From: Pseudomonas sp. Au-Pse12 | GTDB lineage: Bacteria > Pseudomonadota > Gammaproteobacteria > Pseudomonadales > Pseudomonadaceae | NCBI RefSeq assembly: GCF_021341665.1 | Contig: NZ_JAJTTH010000020.1 | Coordinates: forward strand, 1 to 52,868 | Length of the DNA stretch: 52,868 nucleotides | Direction of reading: 5' to 3' | In this document: positions 48,911-52,868 of the stretch, in pieces | How the letters are laid out: each line of letters begins with the position of its first letter | How positions within the stretch are numbered: the first letter of the stretch is position 1 | Program-made: the position numbers and the translations under genes | The notes under the pieces: model-generated | Seen by the model: the letters and a program-made list of their open reading frames with translations, nothing else | What the model was told of the DNA's origin: nothing | Databases searched by the model: none

Positions 48911-48931
48911 TGTCTCAAGGAAGCCATGCCC

Positions 48932-49081
48932 ATGAAAGTCCTGTCCTCCCTCAAAGAAGCCAAGAATCGTCACCGCGACTGCCAGATCGTCAAGCGTCGC
49001 GGGCGGATCTACGTGATCTGCAAGTCCAATCCACGCTTCAAGGCGCGCCAGGGCGGGGCGAAGAATCGCAACAAGGGGTGA
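48932..49081 (+). CDS. ykgO: 50S ribosomal protein L36, zinc-free (type B) paralogue
   Basis: This 49-residue protein (MKVLSSLKEAKNRHRDCQIV...GGAKNRNKG) is of the C-minus type: the CxxC..C..H zinc ligands of the standard L36 are absent and the C-terminal extension ARQGGAKNRNKG is typical of YkgO. It replaces the zinc-binding form in ribosomes under zinc starvation and so frees zinc. AAGGAAG precedes; the ATG at 48926 (MPMKVL) is also possible. The usual partner, the zinc-free L31 gene, is not beside it. Fur- and Zur-like boxes lie just upstream. Confidence 0.92.
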   Translation: MKVLSSLKEAKNRHRDCQIVKRRGRIYVICKSNPRFKARQGGAKNRNKG

Positions 49082-49145
49082 TCCAGCTCCCGCTCCCGTC
49101 CAGGGCGCCCGATACGCTGCAAGCACAGCCGGGCGCCTGGGTGGC

Positions 49146-49694
49146 TTATTTGCCCAGGCGGGCGATCAGGGGCTCAAGCGTCGGGCGTTTGCTCTGCCAC
49201 TCCGCCTTGGTGATGCCCAGCAGGACCACGTCGATACGTTCGTCCTCCTTGAGGATGTTCTGGCGCCGCAGCCCCTCCTGTTGGAAACCGAATTTCAGGT
49301 GCATGTTGATCACCGCAGGGTTACTGGCCAGCACCTCGCAGTTGAGCTTTTCCAGGCCGGCTTCAGTGAAGGCGTAGTCCAGCATCCAGAACTCGATCAG
49401 GCTGCCCAGGCCCTTGCCTTGCTGCTGGGCGTCCAGGTAGAACGCCCAGTCGGCGGTTTTCTGTCGGGCATTGATGGCATTCAATGAAACGATGCCCAGG
49501 GCCTGGCCTTCACCCATGACGACAAACACTGCCTGGGCCGTATTGCCCTGCAAGGAGCTCAGCCAGCGCTGGTGTTCCTGTTCACTGATTTCATGGGAGG
49601 TGTACATGTACTTGCGCACCTCTTCCTGGTTGCGCAGCGTGCGCACATGGGCCTGAGTGGCGGGGTCGGCATCGACCAGGGGGATGAACTGCAT
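49146..49694 (-). CDS. GNAT N-acetyltransferase (PseH-like)
   Basis: In this 182-residue acetyltransferase the acetyl-CoA pyrophosphate loop appears as DAQQQGKGLGSLIEFWML, with NCEVLASNPAVINMHLKFGFQQEGLRRQN downstream. The overall match is to PseH, which acetylates UDP-4-amino-4,6-dideoxy-altrosamine in pseudaminic-acid synthesis, and to RimJ/L-type enzymes. No other pse gene is in the window. ATG 49694 follows AAGGACATCAGG. It is divergent from a LysR gene, with a palindrome between. The substrate is therefore uncertain. Confidence 0.82.
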   Translation of the reverse strand: MQFIPLVDADPATQAHVRTLRNQEEVRKYMYTSHEISEQEHQRWLSSLQGNTAQAVFVVMGEGQALGIVSLNAINARQKTADWAFYLDAQQQGKGLGSLIEFWMLDYAFTEAGLEKLNCEVLASNPAVINMHLKFGFQQEGLRRQNILKEDERIDVVLLGITKAEWQSKRPTLEPLIARLGK

Positions 49695-49763
49695 CCTGAT
49701 GTCCTTCTCGGATGGGGTAACGGTGGTGGCACATGATGGCATATCCACTGCCGTTGTATGGAT

Positions 49764-49779
49764 TTGTCTCCTGAGACAA
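49764..49779. promoter_or_regulatory. Perfect palindrome TTGTCTC-CT-GAGACAA, candidate LysR operator
   Basis: It is a 16-bp perfect inverted repeat in the region between the divergent GNAT and LysR genes. T64 to A76 also satisfies the T-N11-A rule for LysR-type regulators. Confidence 0.55.
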
Positions 49780-49823
49780 GAACCGGTAGAAAGAACCCTC
49801 ACATTCAGAAAACAGATACCAGC

Positions 49824-50708
49824 ATGAGCGACATTGAGAAACCCAATAGCCGCCTGTTCGACCTCGACTTGCTGCGGGCCATTGTCACAGTGGCCGATTG
49901 CGGCAGTTTCACCACGGCGGCCACCCGCCTGCATTCCACCCAGTCAACCATCAGCCAGAAGATCCGCCGCCTGGAAGAGATGGTCGGGCAGCGCCTGCTT
50001 GAGCGTGGCAACCGTGACGTGCTGCCGACCGATGCTGGCGAGACGCTGCTGGGGTATGCCCGGCGCCTGCTGGCGCTGAACGACGAAATGTTCGAGGCAC
50101 TGTCCGGTGCCACGGTGGTGCTGACGGTGCGAATCGGCGTACCGGATGACTTTGCCGCTGGCCGCACCACCGAACAGTTGGCGGCGTTCAACCGGCGCTA
50201 CCCGCAGGTCAAGCTGGAGGTCACCAGTGGCATGAGCCGCGACCTCAACGCCAGTTATGACCGCGGCGAGCTGGACCTGGTGGTGCTCAAGCAACTGCGC
50301 AACAGCCGCGAGGCACTGGCCTGCTGGCCGGAGAAGACCCGCTGGGTGGACAGCGCGAAAAACCCCTGCATCGATCTCGACCCGCTGCCTATCGTGACCT
50401 TCCCGCCGCGCGGGGTGTATCGCGATGCGATGATCAATGCCCTGGAAGCCATAGGCCGGCGCTGGCACATCAGCTTCACCAGCTCCAGCCTCAGCGGGCT
50501 GCAGTCGGCCATCGCCGATGGCATGGGCATCGGCTTGCTGCCGTTGCGGGCGGTAACGGCTGGCCATCAGGTGCTGCCCAAGAGCACCGGGTTGCCCTCG
50601 GTGGATGTGTTCGAGGTGGCGTTGCTGCACCGTCCGGCGGCGGATCCCATGGTCAAGGAGCTGGCGCGGGTCTTGTCGCGAGTGCTGGCCGAGGACACTC
50701 AGGGCTGA
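49824..50708 (+). CDS. LysR-family regulator
   Basis: The protein has 294 residues. The HTH reads LDLLRAIVTVADCGSFTTAATRLHSTQSTISQKIRRLEEMVG; the effector domain contains VRIGVPDDFAAGRT, SGMSRDLNASYDRGELDLVVLKQ and IADGMGIGLLPLRAV. The ATG is at 49824. It lies divergent from a GNAT gene and 186 nt upstream of the ureidoglycine aminohydrolase gene, on the same strand. Either neighbour may be its target; the palindrome 45 nt upstream points to autoregulation and the GNAT gene. Confidence 0.88.
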   Translation: MSDIEKPNSRLFDLDLLRAIVTVADCGSFTTAATRLHSTQSTISQKIRRLEEMVGQRLLERGNRDVLPTDAGETLLGYARRLLALNDEMFEALSGATVVLTVRIGVPDDFAAGRTTEQLAAFNRRYPQVKLEVTSGMSRDLNASYDRGELDLVVLKQLRNSREALACWPEKTRWVDSAKNPCIDLDPLPIVTFPPRGVYRDAMINALEAIGRRWHISFTSSSLSGLQSAIADGMGIGLLPLRAVTAGHQVLPKSTGLPSVDVFEVALLHRPAADPMVKELARVLSRVLAEDTQG

Positions 50709-50894
50709 AACCGTCAGGCATTTGATAAGTGAATATAGCGGATTCCAGTATTTAATTTGTGCATGTAAACGGCGCTGGATATCGTGGTGGCCAGCAGCGG
50801 TCCGCGCCACCCCCCTGGCGCGTCGACCCGCAGGTTTGTTAACCCCGCCGGCGTTGCTGCGTGGGGCAGCAAAACAACAATGAGGAGAGTCTCC

Positions 50895-51731
50895 ATGTCC
50901 AAAACCACTTATTACGCGCCTCACGGCGGGCACCCGGCGCAGACCGAACTGCTCACCGACCGCGCGATGTTTACCGAAGCCTACGCGGTGATCCCCAAGG
51001 GCGTGATGCGTGACATCGTCACCAGCCACCTGCCGCACTGGGACAACATGCGCATGTGGGTGATTGCCCGTCCGCTGTCGGGTTTTGCCGAAACCTTTTC
51101 CCAGTACATCGTTGAAGTCGGCGCCAATGGCGGCAGCGACAAGCCCGAGCAGGACCCCAATGCCGAAGCGGTGCTGTTTGTCGTCGAAGGCGAGGTCAAC
51201 CTGACCCTGCAAGGCCAGGTGCATGTCCTCAAGCCGGGCGGCTATGCCTTCATTCCGCCGGCCGCCGACTGGAAGCTGCGCAACACCAGCGGCACCGAGG
51301 CGCGTTTCCACTGGATCCGCAAGCACTACCAGAAAGTCGATGGCGTGCCTTATCCGGACGCTTTCGTGACCAACGAGCAGGACATCGAGCCGCGCGTGAT
51401 GCCCGATACCGAAGGCCGTTGGAGCACCACGCGCTTTGTCGACATGAGCGACATGCGCCATGACATGCACGTCAACATCGTCAACTTCGAGCCGGGCGGC
51501 GTGATTCCGTTCGCCGAGACCCACGTCATGGAACACGGCCTGTACGTTCTGGAAGGCAAGGCGGTGTATCGCCTGAACCAGGACTGGGTCGAAGTCGAGG
51601 CCGGCGACTTCATGTGGCTGCGCGCCTTCTGCCCGCAGGCCTGCTACTCCGGTGGCCCGGGTCGCTTCCGCTACCTGCTGTACAAGGACGTGAACCGCCA
51701 GATGCGCCTGACCCTCAACGCGGCGCATTGA
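50895..51731 (+). CDS. allE: (S)-ureidoglycine aminohydrolase
   Basis: This 278-residue bicupin enzyme converts (S)-ureidoglycine to (S)-ureidoglycolate and ammonia in allantoin breakdown. The manganese site is visible as E208-x-H210-x3-H214 (FAETHVMEH) with Q248 (CPQAC), matching the known YlbA ligands in spacing. The N-terminal YYAPHGG and the phrase MRMWVIARP are family hallmarks. GAGGAG before ATG 50895 decides the start. No allantoinase, allantoate amidohydrolase or uricase is adjacent, so it is separated from the rest of the pathway. Confidence 0.92.
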   Translation: MSKTTYYAPHGGHPAQTELLTDRAMFTEAYAVIPKGVMRDIVTSHLPHWDNMRMWVIARPLSGFAETFSQYIVEVGANGGSDKPEQDPNAEAVLFVVEGEVNLTLQGQVHVLKPGGYAFIPPAADWKLRNTSGTEARFHWIRKHYQKVDGVPYPDAFVTNEQDIEPRVMPDTEGRWSTTRFVDMSDMRHDMHVNIVNFEPGGVIPFAETHVMEHGLYVLEGKAVYRLNQDWVEVEAGDFMWLRAFCPQACYSGGPGRFRYLLYKDVNRQMRLTLNAAH

Positions 51732-51786
51732 GCCAACGGCGGGGCAGGGGCGCTTCAGGCCTCTGCATGGCTGGATGGCCAAGCAT

Positions 51787-51820
51787 GAAAACCGGCGATC
51801 ATTCGCCGGTTTTCTTTTTT
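51787..51820 (+). terminator. Rho-independent terminator after allE
   Basis: GAAAACCGGCGA pairs with TCGCCGGTTTTC around TCAT, followed by six T. It is probably bidirectional. Confidence 0.95.
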
Positions 51821-51996
51821 CTGCGGGCTGCGCCCGCCGGGAATATTCGGCTCTGGAGCAGGCCACAGCGTGCCCTGGCTCGATGTCCACCGCATCCAGG
51901 ATCGTTGCGGGCTTTCGGAAAGAGACGGACCTTCACGACGGAGTTTCGCACAGCGGATTGTCAGTTGCTGGCCGCGCTTGTGCGCGCCGGCGCCGC

Positions 51997-52197
51997 TCAT
52001 TGCTGCTGCTCCAGCTGGGCTACGCGATAGCGCAGAACCTGCAGTATCCGACCGCAGTAACCAGGCTCCGCGTACTGTTCAACCGGCGGCCCGTAGAAGC
52101 CCCGGCGCTCGGCCAGGCTATATGCATCACGCAGGTTGTGGGCGGTGATGTCTTCCAGCTGCTCGTCGACCAGAGATTTGATTGGGGAAGTGGTTAT
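51997..52197 (-). CDS. Small unknown protein with ATA in place of ATG
   Basis: Read from ATA 52197 this gives a 66-residue protein (M)TTSPIKSLVDEQLEDITAHNLRDAYSLAERRGFYGPPVEQY...QLEQQQ, with a plausible composition. No ATG, GTG or TTG exists in frame near the N-terminus. The ATA overlaps the upstream stop as ATAA, exactly where operons usually have ATGA, and AAGGAAG lies just upstream. A single G-to-A change of ATGA to ATAA would keep the upstream stop (TGA to TAA) but spoil this start. Function unknown; possibly silenced or weakly translated. Confidence 0.55.
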   Translation of the reverse strand: MTTSPIKSLVDEQLEDITAHNLRDAYSLAERRGFYGPPVEQYAEPGYCGRILQVLRYRVAQLEQQQ

Positions 52198-52394
52198 TCT
52201 GCTTCCTTGCGCCGGTGACAGGCTTCCATCAGGCGCTTGCAGTAGTGAGTGAATTCGTCGGTGGTGATTGCCCTGTCGGTGAAGAGGCGGGTGATCAGGC
52301 CTTGCACCAGGACATCGATGTCGGACTGGCTACTGGGATCGGCAACGCCTTCGAGGGCTTGGACGATTAGGATGTGAGGGCTCAAAGCCCGCAC
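52194..52394 (-). CDS. Small unknown helical protein
   Basis: This 66-residue protein (VLVQGLITRLFTDRAITTDEFTHYCKRLMEACHRRKEAE at the end) has a GTG start at 52394 that overlaps the end of the preceding gene by 13 nt. No signal, no known domain. It is the middle of a run of small, overlapping minus-strand genes that look co-translated. The short, tightly packed format is reminiscent of phage or satellite early regions, but no phage hallmark gene is in the window. Confidence 0.55.
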   Translation of the reverse strand: MRALSPHILIVQALEGVADPSSQSDIDVLVQGLITRLFTDRAITTDEFTHYCKRLMEACHRRKEAE

Positions 52395-52624
52395 TCCTGC
52401 TCTAGGCGCGCCTGCTCTTGCTCGAAGGCCGCGGCGGCCTCTACGTGAGGCTTCAAAAGTTCGAGAGCGATTTCCTTCAGCGCTGACTTCTTGCCCAGCA
52501 GGTACACCGCCAGATCCATCAGGAGCCCCGAGCTGCGAAAGCCCATGGCACTGATCACCAGTTGGCCGAAGGCGTCTTGCTGATCCTCACCGTCGATCTG
52601 GCGTTGGTTCAGGTGGTCCTGCAC
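52382..52624 (-). CDS. Small unknown protein, N-terminus unclear
   Basis: From GTG 52624 this gives 80 residues (MQDHLNQRQIDGEDQQDAFGQLVISAMGF ... QARLEQECGL), helical and acidic. The same frame is open further upstream to about 52732 and reads SDTTRRISWGYQPSERGEVTQADVARAV, which looks like real protein but has no ATG, GTG or TTG start. The true gene may therefore be N-terminally damaged, or start at a non-standard codon. It overlaps the next small gene. Family not recognised. Confidence 0.45.
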   Translation of the reverse strand: MQDHLNQRQIDGEDQQDAFGQLVISAMGFRSSGLLMDLAVYLLGKKSALKEIALELLKPHVEAAAAFEQEQARLEQECGL

Positions 52625-52777
52625 GGCCCTTGCAACGTCGGCCTGTGTGACCTCGCCGCGCTCTGAAGGCTGGTAGCCCCAGGAAATCCGGCGGGTGGTG
52701 TCGGAGGGGAAAGGGGTTGACTAACTTTTCGCGATAGCGTCTATAGGGCTTACAACGGAAAGTAATAGGGAAATTAC

Positions 52778-52868
52778 GTGTTACAGAAGCTCATTTTGAT
52801 GTTGGCCATTTTGCAGTTGAGCGGCTGTGCTTGGCTTGCTGCAAATTCATACGGTCCCATTTCCTGCT
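52778..52868 (+). CDS. Lipoprotein, 5' part only (cut by window end)
   Basis: GTG 52778, preceded by ATAGGG, opens MLQKLILMLAILQLSGCAWLAANSYGP, a lipoprotein signal with lipobox LQLSGC. Only about 30 codons are inside the window, so the family cannot be named. Confidence 0.55.
   Translation, partial: MLQKLILMLAILQLSGCAWLAANSYGPISC

Noticed and set aside
51755..52000. 81-residue minus-strand frame from ATG 52000 as a full gene
   Set aside because: It reads through the allE terminator hairpin and the low-complexity end is unlikely; only its start, overlapping the previous stop, is suggestive.

Overview
The window is GC-rich, densely packed chromosomal DNA. It carries a ben operon, LysR, AraC and Lrp regulators, REP/REPIN palindromes and DUF6124-type small proteins. 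Together these point to a Pseudomonas of the fluorescens group (for example protegens/chlororaphis-like); this is inference from gene content, not a database match. I see no rRNA, tRNA or CRISPR array.

Layout. 0-4 kb: benABCD, converting benzoate to catechol. 4-12.3 kb: a secreted protein of a local family; an OmpR-type two-component system divergent from a PepSY/cytochrome b561 pair, with a candidate binding site between them; then a sialidase-like / membrane / LTA-synthase-like operon. 12.4-16 kb: a visibly less GC-rich accessory patch with a DUF4238 protein, an HNH endonuclease, a DUF6124 protein and a broken DUF1016 nuclease. 16-18.9 kb: two more members of the secreted family, a DUF4265-like protein, and a repeat-rich stretch with an antitoxin-like remnant. 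18.9-29.6 kb: a TonB receptor, an Arc-type repressor, the sad-ptrR divergent pair, a LysE exporter, a segmental duplication (one intact and one deleted copy of a repeat protein, each followed by a 99-bp REPIN) around a PD-(D/E)XK-like gene, a bile-acid-symporter-family transporter and an AraC regulator.

29.8-34.4 kb is a four-gene phosphorelay operon in which every junction is a 4-nt overlap. 34.5-38.9 kb holds a SnoaL-like secreted protein, an AraC regulator, an EAL phosphodiesterase, three tandem YceK-like lipoproteins (two without any in-frame ATG or GTG) and a DinB protein. 39.1-47.4 kb is the most coherent metabolic island: a PLP gamma-lyase/synthase-family enzyme, an amino-acid permease, a LysR regulator, a divergent threonine-synthase paralogue, an Lrp regulator, an ACT-less homoserine dehydrogenase and an aldehyde dehydrogenase. 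The gene set fits import of a four-carbon gamma-substituted amino acid (canavanine or a homoserine derivative), release of homoserine, and oxidation through aspartate semialdehyde to aspartate. 47.5-52.9 kb holds a TPM-domain membrane protein, the zinc-free L36 paralogue behind Fur/Zur-like boxes, a GNAT enzyme, a LysR regulator, an orphan ureidoglycine aminohydrolase, a decaying operon of small unknown genes (one with ATA where ATG is expected), and the start of a lipoprotein cut by the window end.
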